From positions 248,001 to 312,000 of the forward strand of contig JBFXKW010000002.1 of assembly GCA_050173345.1 (NCBI GenBank): DNA of 64,000 nt. The letters are read 5' to 3'. Within the stretch, counting starts at the first letter, position 1, and every line of letters begins with the position of its first letter. Both the position numbers and the translations under genes were made by a program. The stretch is from SHWC01 sp050173345 (GTDB lineage: Bacteria > Pseudomonadota > Alphaproteobacteria > UBA828). The notes under the pieces are model-generated. The model ran no database searches. It was not told where the DNA came from and was given only the letters and a program-made list of their open reading frames with translations. Shown here piece after piece: positions 1-9,036 of this stretch.

Positions 1-753
1 GTCGCGCGATGACTGATCGGCGTCACGGAAGGAGAGCAGAGGCCGGCCGTCGAGCCAGGTCATGGTGATCAGGCGCCGGGTCGAGAGCGCGGGCCATACG
101 GTGGGCACGCGGACGCCGGCAACGCCCTTCAGCATGTCGGCGTAGAGACGGATATGGGCGGCCTCGCGCGCATAGTCGAGCTCCTCGCGCAGCCGCGCCG
201 CGATCTCGGCGAGGATGTGGCGGGTGTCGATCGCCGGGTCGATACGCCGGTAGAGGCCGAAGATGATCTTGAGCTGCGCGAGGTCGGCCTCCACGGCGGA
301 TGCCATGTCGGGATATTGCAGCTTGCAGGCGAGCAAGGTGCCGTCCGGCGCGACCGCGCGGTGGACCTGGCCGAGCGAGGCAGCCGCCGCGGCGTCGGGC
401 TCGAACGAGCGGAAGCGCTTCTGCCAGTCCGGCCCGAGCTCGCTCGCCATGCGCCGCCTGACGAACGGATAGCCCATCGGCGGCGCTTGCGATTGCAGGG
501 TCGAAAGCTCGCGCACATACTCCTCGGGCAACGCCTCGGGCACGGTCGCCATGAGCTGCGCCACCTTCATCAGCGGCCCCTTGAGGCCGCCGAGCGCGCG
601 CCGCAGCTCGGTCGCGTTCCGGGCGCGGTCCTTGGGCAGGCCGAGATAGCGCTGCCCGGCCATGCGCGCGCCGACGCCCCCGAGCGAGGCGCCGACCTTG
701 GCGTAGCGGCGCACGCGGCCGGTCAGGCGGTCGCGCTCGGTTTCCTCGGTCAT
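1..753 (-). CDS. ABC1/UbiB-family atypical kinase, C-terminus cut by window edge
   Basis: The visible 251 residues are the N-terminal part of an ABC1/AarF/UbiB-like protein kinase-like fold; the rest lies left of the window. Family members act in ubiquinone or other lipid metabolism at the membrane and hydrolyse ATP, but members of this shorter branch have no settled role. Seen: a KxGQ-like motif reads KVAQ at residues 63-66, so its usual glycine is alanine, and the alanine-rich nucleotide loop AAAASLGQVH lies at 122-131. A downstream ELDYAREA segment matches the family's conserved acidic helix. The ATG at 753 is 16 nt after the stop of the M3 peptidase gene, so the two are probably one operon. 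Family assignment is firm; the biological role is not. Confidence 0.82.
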   Translation of the reverse strand, partial: MTEETERDRLTGRVRRYAKVGASLGGVGARMAGQRYLGLPKDRARNATELRRALGGLKGPLMKVAQLMATVPEALPEEYVRELSTLQSQAPPMGYPFVRRRMASELGPDWQKRFRSFEPDAAAAASLGQVHRAVAPDGTLLACKLQYPDMASAVEADLAQLKIIFGLYRRIDPAIDTRHILAEIAARLREELDYAREAAHIRLYADMLKGVAGVRVPTVWPALSTRRLITMTWLDGRPLLSFRDADQSSRD

Positions 754-769
754 GGGCGGGCGGCGAGGC

Positions 770-2563
770 TCAGAATTCGGCCTCGAGCTGGTCGATCAGG
801 CCGCCGATCACGCCGAGCCCCTTGGACCAGAAGGCGGGATCGCCGGCATCGAGGCCGAAGGGGGCGAGCAGTTCCTTGTGCCGGAGCGTCGAGCCGGCGC
901 GCAGCATGTCGAGATACTTCTCCTGGAAGCCCTCGGCGGCGTCCTGGTAGACCGCGTAAAGCGCGTTCACCAAGCAATCGCCGAACGCATAGGCGTAGAC
1001 GTAGAACGGCGTGTGGATGAAGTGCGAGATGTATGACCAGTAGTGCCGGTATTCCGCATCGAAGCGGAAGGCGGGGCCGAGGCTCTCGCCCTGCACCACG
1101 AGCCAAGCCTCACTGATCGCCTCCGGCGTCAGCTCGCCCTTGCGGCGCTCGTCGTGCAGGCGCCGCTCGAACTCGCAGAAGGCGACCTGGCGGACCACCG
1201 TGTTGAGCATGTCCTCGACCTTGTTGGCGATCATCACCCGGCGGCGCTTCGGGTCGGTCGTGGCGTTCAGGAGCTTGCGGAAGGTGAGCTGCTCGCCGAA
1301 CACCGAGGCGGTCTCGGCCAAGGTCAGCGGCGTGTACATCAGGAGCGGCCCGTTCGGCGCCGAGAGCACGTTGTGCACGCCGTGGCCGAGCTCGTGCGCG
1401 AGCGTCATCACGTCGCGCGTCTTGCCCTGATAGTTCAGCAGCAGATAGGGATGCGCGCTCGGCACGGTGCCGTGCGCGAAGGCGCCGCTCGCCTTGCCCG
1501 GCAGCACCGGCGCGTGGATCCAGCCGCCGTCGAAGAAGCGCTTGCCGATCTCGGCGAACTCGGGCGAGAACGCGGCGTAGGAGGTCAGCACCAGGTCGAC
1601 CGCCTCGCCCCAGGCGACCACCCGGTCGTCGTCCTCGGGCAGCGGCGCGGAGCGGTCATAGTATTCGAGCTTGTCGAGGCCGAGCCAGCGCGCCTTCAGG
1701 CCGTAATAGCGGTGCGAGAGCGACGGATAGGCGGCGCGCACCGCGCCGATCAGCGCCTCCACCACCCCGTCCTCGACCTGGTTGGCGAGGTTGCGCGACG
1801 AGATCGGCCGCTGATAGCCGCGCCAGCGATCGTCGATCTCCTTCTCCTTGATGATCGTGTTGAGCACCAGCGCGAAGAGCCGGATGTTCTCGCCGAGTCC
1901 CTGGCTCAGCGCGGCGCCGGCCTCGCGCCTGACCGCGCGGTCCTTGTTGGAGAGCAGGTTGAGCGCCTCGGAGGCGTTGAGCGATTTGCCGCGCACCGTG
2001 AAGCGTAAGGCCGCCAGCGTCTCGTCGAACAGGCGTGCCCAGGCCGCCGAGCCGACCACTTGGCGCTCGTGCAGGAGCTTCTCCAGCTCATCCGAAAGCT
2101 GGTGCGGGCGGAAGGCGCGGCTGTCGCGAATCCAGGGCACGAAACGTTGCAGCCGCTTGGCCTTGAGCTTCTTCTGCAGCGCGGCGTCCTCGAGCTTGTT
2201 GAGCTCGAGCGTGACGAAGAGGAGATCGGTCCAGATGTCCGAGGTGCGCTCCTGGATGGTCTGGTTGAAGGTGGCGCGCGCGCTGTCCTGCATCTCGGTG
2301 CAGTAGTTGAGGAAGGCGAAGCTCGAAACGCGCCCAAGCAGCTCGGACAGCCGCTCATAGGCTTCGAGCAGGTTGGCGAGGCCGTCGCCGTCCAGCCCGT
2401 CGAGCTTGCCGGCATAGCGCTCGTTGAGGGCGCGCGCCTCGCGCCGCGCGGTTTCTAGGTCGGCCTCAATGCGCGGGTCGCCGGTGCCCTTGTAGAGGTC
2501 GTTCAGATTCCAGACCGGCAGCTCGCCGAGCGAGGCCGCGGCCGCTTCAACCGCTTCGTTCAT
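770..2563 (-). CDS. pepF: M3-family oligoendopeptidase F (zinc metallopeptidase)
   Basis: A 597-residue cytosolic zinc peptidase that would cleave short peptides. The zinc site HELGH sits at residues 390-394, followed about 25 residues later by the AETASVFGE segment that supplies the third ligand in M3 enzymes. The helical N-terminal half (ELSELLGRVSSFA region) and total length match the PepF/M3 family. An upstream in-frame ATG at 2641 would add 26 poorly conserved residues; the ATG at 2563, giving MNEAVEAAAASLG, fits the family better. The gene is divergent from the acyl-CoA ligase across 104 bp and is followed by the UbiB-like gene. There is no signal peptide. Physiological substrate cannot be told. 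Confidence 0.9.
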   Translation of the reverse strand: MNEAVEAAAASLGELPVWNLNDLYKGTGDPRIEADLETARREARALNERYAGKLDGLDGDGLANLLEAYERLSELLGRVSSFAFLNYCTEMQDSARATFNQTIQERTSDIWTDLLFVTLELNKLEDAALQKKLKAKRLQRFVPWIRDSRAFRPHQLSDELEKLLHERQVVGSAAWARLFDETLAALRFTVRGKSLNASEALNLLSNKDRAVRREAGAALSQGLGENIRLFALVLNTIIKEKEIDDRWRGYQRPISSRNLANQVEDGVVEALIGAVRAAYPSLSHRYYGLKARWLGLDKLEYYDRSAPLPEDDDRVVAWGEAVDLVLTSYAAFSPEFAEIGKRFFDGGWIHAPVLPGKASGAFAHGTVPSAHPYLLLNYQGKTRDVMTLAHELGHGVHNVLSAPNGPLLMYTPLTLAETASVFGEQLTFRKLLNATTDPKRRRVMIANKVEDMLNTVVRQVAFCEFERRLHDERRKGELTPEAISEAWLVVQGESLGPAFRFDAEYRHYWSYISHFIHTPFYVYAYAFGDCLVNALYAVYQDAAEGFQEKYLDMLRAGSTLRHKELLAPFGLDAGDPAFWSKGLGVIGGLIDQLEAEF

Positions 2564-2667
2564 GCTCAAAATCTCGCGCGGACGTGCCGCGCCTCCTGCC
2601 GCTTCCGCTTGGGAGATGGAGTCTAAACCCTCTATGATCAAGCCGAAACCGCGATCCGGACTCCCCC

Positions 2668-4467
2668 ATGCCCATGAGCTTCGAAACCTGGCCGAGCCTG
2701 CCGGGCATGTTCTTCGACCAGGCTGCCCGGCACTCCGACCGGCCCTTCCTGTGGGCGAAGCAGGGCGGCGCCTATGCGGCGCAGAGCTTCGGCCAGGTCG
2801 CCGAGACGGTCAGGGCGCTGGCGCGCTCGCTCGCCGCGCTCGGCATCGAGCCGGGCGAGCGCATCGCCCTGGTCAGCGAGAACCGGCCCGAATGGGCGAT
2901 CGCCGACCTCGCCATCATGACCGCCGGCGCGATCACGGTGCCGACCTACACCACCAACACCAGCCGCGACCACCGGCACATCCTGACCGATTGCACCGCG
3001 AGCGCGGTCGTGGTGTCGAACGCGGCGCTCGCCCGCCGCCTGGTCCCGGCGCTGGCCGAGTGCCCTAGCGTGCGCTTCGTCGTCATGATGGAGCCGGTCG
3101 AGCCCGGCGGGCTGATCGAGGTGCCGATCCACCGCTGGGACCGGCTGGTCGAGGACGGCCGCGGCCTGGACGATGCCGCGATCGATACCCGGCTCGCCGC
3201 CCTCTCGCGGCAGGACATCGCCTGCCTGATCTACACCTCGGGCACCGGCGGCAGCCCCAAGGGCGTCATGCAGCGCCACGAGTCGATCATGCACAACTGC
3301 ATGGGCGCGCATCATTTGCTGAGCCAGCTCGGGCTCGGCGACGAGGTGTTCCTTTCCTTCCTGCCGCTCTCGCATTCCTACGAGCACACCTGCGGCCTCT
3401 ATTTCCCGATCGCGATCGCGGCGCAGATCTACTATGCCGAGGGCGTCGAGAGCCTTGCCGCCAATTTGCAGGAGGCGCGGCCGACCATCCTGGTCGCGGT
3501 GCCGCGGCTGTTCGAGGTCATGCGCGAGCGCATCCTGCGCGCCGCGCGAAACAAGGGCGGGCTGGGCGCCAGGCTGTTCGAGCTGACCTTGCGGCTCGGC
3601 GCCAAGGCCTATGCCGAGCCCGAGCGCATGTCGCTGCTCGAGCGGCTCGGCAACTGGCTGATGAGCCTGCTGGTGCGGCGCAAGGCGGCCGAGCGCTTCG
3701 GCGGCCGGCTCAAGGCGATGATCTCGGGCGGCGCGCCGCTCAACCCGGAGGTCGGGCTGTTCTTCACCGCGCTGGGCTTGAGGCTGCTGCCCGGCTACGG
3801 CCAGACCGAGGCAGGGCCGGTGGTGAGCTGCAACCCGCCGTTCGGCGCCAAGCTCGGCGCGGTCGGGCCGCCGTTCAAGGACGTCGAGGTCAGGATCGCC
3901 GAGGACGGCGAGATCCTGGTGAAGGGACCGCTCGTGATGAGCGGCTATTGGGGCGACCCGGCGGCCTCACGCATCGCGCTGCGCGACGGCTGGCTGCACA
4001 CCGGCGACATCGGGCGGATCGACGCGGACGGCCATCTGCGCATCACCGACCGCAAGCGCGACATCATCGTGCTGTCGGGCGGCGACAACGTGTCGCCACA
4101 ACGGGTCGAGGGCATCCTCATGCTCCAGCAGGAGGTCGGCCAGGCCATGGCCTTCGGCGACCATCATTCCTACGTCGTCGCGCTGCTGGTGCCGGACGAG
4201 ACCTTCATGCAGACCTGGGCCGCCGCGCACGGCAAGCGGGCGAACCTCGACGCGCTCGCCGGCGAGCCCGCGTTCCGCGAGGCGATGGCCGCCGCGGTCG
4301 AGCGCGCCAACCGCGACCTCTCCTCGATCGAGCGGATCAAGCGCTTCGCGCTCGCCGACGAACCGTTCTCGATAGAAAACGGCCAGATGACGCCGACCCT
4401 CAAGGTGCGCCGCCACGAGGTGCTCAAGGTCTATCGCGACCGGCTGGAGGGGCTGTATCGGGGCTGA
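2668..4467 (+). CDS. Long-chain acyl-CoA synthetase (AMP-forming)
   Basis: A 599-residue ANL-superfamily ligase that would activate a fatty or aryl-alkyl acid with ATP to the acyl-AMP and then the CoA thioester. The P-loop-like motif YTSGTGGSPKG starts at residue 189, GYGQTEAGPVVS is the A5 motif and HTGDIGRID the hinge-preceding A7 motif; the length and the LPLSHSYEHT segment are those of the long-chain (FadD15/FACL) group rather than short-chain or benzoate ligases. ATGs at 2668 and 2674 are both possible starts; 2668 is used. No partner beta-oxidation genes lie next to it, but the indolepyruvate oxidoreductase 1 kb away makes acyl acids, so an arylacetate substrate is an alternative. The last codons resemble a sequence found again at 4862-4887. 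Confidence 0.88.
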   Translation: MPMSFETWPSLPGMFFDQAARHSDRPFLWAKQGGAYAAQSFGQVAETVRALARSLAALGIEPGERIALVSENRPEWAIADLAIMTAGAITVPTYTTNTSRDHRHILTDCTASAVVVSNAALARRLVPALAECPSVRFVVMMEPVEPGGLIEVPIHRWDRLVEDGRGLDDAAIDTRLAALSRQDIACLIYTSGTGGSPKGVMQRHESIMHNCMGAHHLLSQLGLGDEVFLSFLPLSHSYEHTCGLYFPIAIAAQIYYAEGVESLAANLQEARPTILVAVPRLFEVMRERILRAARNKGGLGARLFELTLRLGAKAYAEPERMSLLERLGNWLMSLLVRRKAAERFGGRLKAMISGGAPLNPEVGLFFTALGLRLLPGYGQTEAGPVVSCNPPFGAKLGAVGPPFKDVEVRIAEDGEILVKGPLVMSGYWGDPAASRIALRDGWLHTGDIGRIDADGHLRITDRKRDIIVLSGGDNVSPQRVEGILMLQQEVGQAMAFGDHHSYVVALLVPDETFMQTWAAAHGKRANLDALAGEPAFREAMAAAVERANRDLSSIERIKRFALADEPFSIENGQMTPTLKVRRHEVLKVYRDRLEGLYRG

Positions 4468-4491
4468 TCACTCCTGGAAGCGTACGGGCGG

Positions 4492-4740
4492 CTAGCAGTC
4501 CCCCTCGCCACCTGCTTCGGTCGAGGAAGAAAGCGCCAGCAAGATCAGGATGCCCACCACACTCAACGCCAGCATGGTGCCCAAGACGCCGAGCTTCTGG
4601 AGAAGAAAGGCCGTGAAGAAATACACGGCCGCGACCGCACCGGCGACGGCGAGGCTGCCTGCCGCGGTGCCGCCCGCAACGCCGACCAGGCTGCCCGCCG
4701 TGATCGCAAGCCCGAAACCCGCCAGGGTGGCAAACCGCAT
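4492..4740 (-). CDS. Small hydrophobic membrane protein, unknown function
   Basis: An 82-residue protein not recognised as a named family. It has a glycine/alanine-rich N-terminal hydrophobic stretch (about residues 5-25), a second one at about 28-48 and a third at about 50-70, ending in an acidic tail SSSTEAGGEGDC, so two or three membrane spans are likely. The start at 4740 is supported by a strong ribosome-binding site (GGGAGGGACGGCG just upstream). It sits alone, convergent with the acyl-CoA ligase and in the same direction as the Lrp gene but 143 bp downstream of it. It lies inside an interval flanked by two copies of the ligase tail sequence, so it may be an insertion. Confidence 0.65.
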   Translation of the reverse strand: MRFATLAGFGLAITAGSLVGVAGGTAAGSLAVAGAVAAVYFFTAFLLQKLGVLGTMLALSVVGILILLALSSSTEAGGEGDC

Positions 4741-4861
4741 CGCCGTCCCTCCCAGCCGGTGAAATGTGCTCCCGACATCTGTTTCTATGGGAATGCCCGG
4801 CCGGGACTCAAGCCCGGCGCGATCCGGGGTGACCGAAAGTGTCACCCACGGCCTCTCCTCG

Positions 4862-4887
4862 ATCGCGACCGGCTCGAGGCGCTCTAC
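4862..4887 (+). repeat. Second copy of the acyl-CoA ligase 3' end (relic or duplication)
   Basis: Positions 4862-4887 match 4433-4458, the end of the acyl-CoA ligase gene, at 22 of 26 bases, and run in the same frame into a TGA at 4888-4890. Read as protein the relic is RDRLEALY-stop against RDRLEGLYRG-stop in the real gene. The copy overlaps the stop codon of the Lrp gene on the other strand. It is either the remains of a tandem copy or a scar left when about 400 bp were inserted. Confidence 0.5.
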
Positions 4888-5369
4888 TGAGCCTCGACCG
4901 ACTCCAGCGGCAGCGCGGTCTCGTTCTTGACGGCGGAGAGCACGAAGCTGGTGCGCGTGCTGGAGACGCCGGGGATGCGCAGGATGTGCTCGCGCATGAG
5001 CTGCTCGTAGGCGGGCAGATCTCGGGTCATCACCTTGAGCAGGAAGTCGATGTCGCCGGTGATCGGGAAGCATTCGAGCACCTCGGGGCGGTCCCTGACG
5101 GCGCGCTCGAAGATGTCGAGCGCCTGCTCGACGGTGCGTTCGAGCCTGACGCCGATGAACGCGACGATGCCGAGCCCGACCAGGTTAGGATCGAGCAGCG
5201 CGACATAGCGGCGGATCGCCCCCACCTCCTCCAGGCGCCGCACCCGCCTAAGGCAAGGCGAGGGCGAAAGCCCGACACGCTCTGCCAGCTCGACGTTGGA
5301 AAGGCGGGCATTGCGCTGGAGCTGATCGAGGATGCGACGATCGATGGCATCGAGCGCGATCTTGGGCAT
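4884..5369 (-). CDS. Lrp/AsnC-family transcriptional regulator
   Basis: A 161-residue Lrp/AsnC protein: winged helix-turn-helix in residues 1-60 (DAIDRRILDQLQRNARLSN, then a recognition helix around GLSPSPCLRRVRRLE), followed by a RAM ligand-binding/oligomerisation domain (FIGVRLERT onward). An upstream start would add 37 residues encoded in the promoter region; the ATG at 5369 has a good ribosome-binding site (GGAGAAATC) and gives the standard family start. It is divergent from the indolepyruvate oxidoreductase gene across 149 bp. This pairing suggests that it senses an amino acid or its 2-oxo acid and controls the oxidoreductase, which is inference from position. Confidence 0.9.
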   Translation of the reverse strand: MPKIALDAIDRRILDQLQRNARLSNVELAERVGLSPSPCLRRVRRLEEVGAIRRYVALLDPNLVGLGIVAFIGVRLERTVEQALDIFERAVRDRPEVLECFPITGDIDFLLKVMTRDLPAYEQLMREHILRIPGVSSTRTSFVLSAVKNETALPLESVEAQ

Positions 5370-5518
5370 GATTTCTCCGGGTACGACGACCTCACGCAAT
5401 ATTCCACCGAAACCGGCCCTCTGCCGCGCGATCTTCGCAATGACCGAGCGCGCTGCCAAGGTTAATATGCCGGGAACCACAGACCTTGACGGATAGGCCT
5501 GGAAGGACCGCTCGCCGC

Positions 5519-8500
5519 ATGCCGCTCGCCGCCGTTTCGCTCGACGACAAGTACACGCTGGATCGCGGCCGGGTGTTCATGACCGGCACGCAGGCGCTGG
5601 TGCGCCTGCCCATGCTGCAGCATGAGCGCGACCGCGCCGCCGGGCTGAACACGGCCTGCTACATCTCCGGCTATCGCGGCTCGCCGCTCGGCAATCTCGA
5701 CCGCGCGCTGATGCAGATCGACGCTCACCTGAAGGCGCACCACATCCACTTCCAGCCAGGCGTGAACGAGGACCTCGCCGCCACCGCCGCCTGGGGCACC
5801 CAGCAGGTCCACCTGTTCCCCGGCGCGAAGCATGACGGCGTGTTCTCGATCTGGTACGGCAAGGGCCCCGGCGTCGACCGCTCGATGGACGCGCTCAAGC
5901 ATGCGAATGCCGCCGGCACGGCGCGTCATGGCGGCGTGCTGGCGCTGGCCGGCGACGACCATGTCTGCGCCTCCTCGACCCTGCCGCACCAGAGCGAGTT
6001 CGACTTCGTCTCGGCCGGCATCCCGGTGCTCAACCCGGCGGGCGTCCAGGAGTTCATCGATTTCGGCCTCTACGGCATCGCGCTGTCGCGCTATTCGGGG
6101 CTGTGGGCCGGCTTCATCTGCGTCGCCGAGACGGTGGACAGCTCGGCCATCGTCACGCTCGACCCCGACCGGGTCGCGATCCGCGAGCCGGCGGATTTCG
6201 CGCTGCCGGCGGGCGGGCTCAACATCCGCTGGCCCGACCCGCCGCTCGACCAGGAGCGCCGGCTCTACGAATACAAGCTGCCCGCCGCGCTCGCCTTCGT
6301 ACGCGCCAACGGGCTCGACCGCATCGTGATCGACGGGCCGGGCCGGCGCCTCGGCATCGTCACCACCGGCAAGTCCTATCTCGACGTGCGCCAGGCGCTC
6401 GACCTGCTCGGCCTCGACGAGGCGCGCGCCGCCGCCCTCGGCATCTCGCTCTACAAGGTCGGCATGAGCTGGCCGCTCGAGCCCAAGGGTGCGCAGGACT
6501 TCGCGAGCGGCCTCGAGGAGATCGTCGTCGTCGAGGAGAAGCGCAGCCTGATCGAGGCCCAGCTCAAGGACATCCTCTACAACCTGCCGACCGGGCGGCG
6601 GCCGCGCATCGTCGGCAAGGCGGACGAAGCGGGCCGCACGCTGTTCCCGCCGGTCCACGAGCTCAACCCGGTGATGATCGCGCGCGCCATCCTGGCACGC
6701 CTGCCGGGCGCGCCCGAGGTCGAGCCGATCCGCGCCAGGCTCGCCCGGATCGAGGCGGAGGAGGCCGAGCGCGGCCGGCTCGCCGGCGGCAAGCGCATCG
6801 AGCGCATCCCCTATTTCTGCTCGGGCTGCCCGCACAACACCTCGACCAGGGTGCCGGAAGGCAGCCGCGCGCTCGCCGGCATCGGCTGCCACTTCATGGC
6901 GCAGTGGATGGAGCGCGGCACCGACACCTACACCCAGATGGGCGCCGAGGGCGCGACCTGGCTCGGCCAGGCGCCGTTCACCGAGACGAAGCACATCTTC
7001 CAGAATCTCGGCGACGGCACCTACTACCATTCGGGCCTGCTCGCGATCCGCGCCGCGGTCGCCGCCAAGGTCAACATGACCTACAAGGTGCTGTTCAACG
7101 ACGCGGTCGCGATGACCGGCGGCCAGCCGATGGACGGCCCGCTCGATGTCGCCATGATCACCCGGCAGCTACGCGCCGAGGGCGTCAGGCAGATCGCGGT
7201 GGTCACCGACGAGCCCGAGAAATACCCGCTCGACCCCGGCTTCGCCGAGGGCGTCACCGTGCATCATCGCGACGAGCTGGACGCGGTGCAGCGCACCTTG
7301 CGCGAGGTCGAGGGCGTCTCGGCGCTGGTCTACGACCAGATGTGCGCCACCGAGAAGCGGCGCAAGCGGAAGCGCGGCAAGCTCGACGATCCGCCCTGGC
7401 GCGTCGTCATCAACCCCGATGTCTGCGAGGGCTGCGGCGACTGCTCCTACCAGTCGAACTGCCTCGCCGTCGTGCCGCTCGAGACCGAGTTCGGCCGCAA
7501 GCGGCAGATCGACCAGTCGGCCTGCAACAAGGACTATTCCTGCCTCAAGGGCTTCTGCCCGAGCTTCGTGCTGGTCAAGGGCGGCGAGTTGAAGCGCGGC
7601 CGCGCCGCGCGCGACGACGGCTTCGCGGCGCGCGTCGCCGCGCTGCCCGAGCCGAGCCGGCCTTCGCTCGCCGAGCCCTACGGCATCGTGCTCGCCGGCG
7701 TCGGCGGCATGGGCACGGTGACGATCGGCGCGCTGCTCGGCACCGCGGCGCGGCTCGAAGACAAGGGCGCGACCGTGATCGACAAGATCGGCCTCGCCCA
7801 GAAGTTCGGCGCGGTGACCTGTCATATCCGCCTCGCCGCGACGCAAGAGGCGCTGCACGCGCCGCGCATCGCGGCCGGCAGCGCGCAGCTCCTGCTCGGC
7901 GCCGACCTCGTGGTCTCGGCGACGCCCGACGTGATCGCCCGGCTCGGCAAGGGCCGCTCGCACGCGATCGTTAACAGCCACGAATCGGTGACCGGCGCCT
8001 TCACCCGCAACCCCGATCTCGCTCTGCCCGGCAGCGAGCTGCACGGCGTGATCGAGGGCGCGGTCGGGCGCGAACGCGCGGCCTTCCTCGACCTCACGCG
8101 CATGGCGACCGCGCTCACGGGCGATGCCATCATGACCAACCCGATGCTGCTCGGCCTCGCCTATCAGAAGGGGCTGATCCCGCTCGACGCCGCGGCGATC
8201 GAGCGCGCGATCGAGCTCAACGGCGTCGCGGTCGAGACCAACAAGCGCGCCTTCGCCTGGGGCCGGCTGCTCGTCCACGACCCGGACTATGTGAGCCAGG
8301 CGCTGACGAGCGTGGCCGGCGGCCGGGCGCCGGAATTCGCCCGTACGCTCGATGAGGTGATGGAGGCGCGGGCGCGCGACCTCGTTGCCTATCAGAACGA
8401 GGCCTATGCGGCGCGCTACCGGGCGCTGGTGCGCCGCGTGCGCGACGCCGAGGCTGCGAGCGCGCCGGGCTTCACCGGCCTCGCCGATGCGGTCGCGCGC

Positions 8501-9004
8501 GGCTATCACAAGCTGCTCGCCTACAAGGACGAGTACGAGGTGGCGCGGCTCTATACCGACGGCCGCTTCGCGCGCCAGGTCGCCGGGCTGTTCCGCGGCC
8601 GCTTCAAGCTGCTGCTCAGCCTCGCACCGCCGCTGATCGCATCGCGCGACCCGGTCACCGGGCACCTGAAGAAGAAGGTCTACGGCCCGTGGATGTTCCC
8701 TGCCTTCGGCCTGATGGCGAAGCTCAGATTCCTGCGCGGCACGCCTCTCGACATCTTCGGCTACAGCGCCGAGCGGCGCATGGAGCGCCGGCTGATCGGC
8801 GAATACGAGGCGACCGTCGAACGGCTCATCGCCGCGCTCGACGCCGACAACCACGTGCTCGCCGTCGAGATCGCCAGGCTGCCCTTGGAGATGCGCGGCT
8901 TCGGCCACATCAAGGCGGCGAACGTCGCGCAGGCCAAGCAGGAGGAGGCGAGGCTGCTCGCCCTCTACGAAAGCCCCGCCCGGCACGCCTCGGCCGCCGA
9001 GTGA
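5519..9004 (+). CDS. Indolepyruvate:ferredoxin oxidoreductase, fused alpha-beta type
   Basis: A 1161-residue single-chain 2-oxoacid oxidoreductase that would decarboxylate arylpyruvates (indolepyruvate, phenylpyruvate) or branched 2-oxo acids to acyl-CoA, using thiamine pyrophosphate and Fe-S clusters. In order: pyrimidine-binding domain with SGYRGSPLGN near the N-terminus; TPP-binding part with CSGCPHNTS; a cysteine-rich segment from residue 636 (CEGCGDC, then CNKDYSCLKGFCPSF); and the gamma-type domain (GVGGMGTVTIGALLG). The length is that of the long aerobic proteobacterial enzyme. ATG at 5519 is chosen over a TTG at 5486, with AAGGA upstream. It stands alone, divergent from the Lrp regulator. 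Confidence 0.92.
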   Translation: MPLAAVSLDDKYTLDRGRVFMTGTQALVRLPMLQHERDRAAGLNTACYISGYRGSPLGNLDRALMQIDAHLKAHHIHFQPGVNEDLAATAAWGTQQVHLFPGAKHDGVFSIWYGKGPGVDRSMDALKHANAAGTARHGGVLALAGDDHVCASSTLPHQSEFDFVSAGIPVLNPAGVQEFIDFGLYGIALSRYSGLWAGFICVAETVDSSAIVTLDPDRVAIREPADFALPAGGLNIRWPDPPLDQERRLYEYKLPAALAFVRANGLDRIVIDGPGRRLGIVTTGKSYLDVRQALDLLGLDEARAAALGISLYKVGMSWPLEPKGAQDFASGLEEIVVVEEKRSLIEAQLKDILYNLPTGRRPRIVGKADEAGRTLFPPVHELNPVMIARAILARLPGAPEVEPIRARLARIEAEEAERGRLAGGKRIERIPYFCSGCPHNTSTRVPEGSRALAGIGCHFMAQWMERGTDTYTQMGAEGATWLGQAPFTETKHIFQNLGDGTYYHSGLLAIRAAVAAKVNMTYKVLFNDAVAMTGGQPMDGPLDVAMITRQLRAEGVRQIAVVTDEPEKYPLDPGFAEGVTVHHRDELDAVQRTLREVEGVSALVYDQMCATEKRRKRKRGKLDDPPWRVVINPDVCEGCGDCSYQSNCLAVVPLETEFGRKRQIDQSACNKDYSCLKGFCPSFVLVKGGELKRGRAARDDGFAARVAALPEPSRPSLAEPYGIVLAGVGGMGTVTIGALLGTAARLEDKGATVIDKIGLAQKFGAVTCHIRLAATQEALHAPRIAAGSAQLLLGADLVVSATPDVIARLGKGRSHAIVNSHESVTGAFTRNPDLALPGSELHGVIEGAVGRERAAFLDLTRMATALTGDAIMTNPMLLGLAYQKGLIPLDAAAIERAIELNGVAVETNKRAFAWGRLLVHDPDYVSQALTSVAGGRAPEFARTLDEVMEARARDLVAYQNEAYAARYRALVRRVRDAEAASAPGFTGLADAVARGYHKLLAYKDEYEVARLYTDGRFARQVAGLFRGRFKLLLSLAPPLIASRDPVTGHLKKKVYGPWMFPAFGLMAKLRFLRGTPLDIFGYSAERRMERRLIGEYEATVERLIAALDADNHVLAVEIARLPLEMRGFGHIKAANVAQAKQEEARLLALYESPARHASAAE

Positions 9005-9036
9005 GCGGGTGAAGCTAGCGTGGTCGGAACGCCCCG

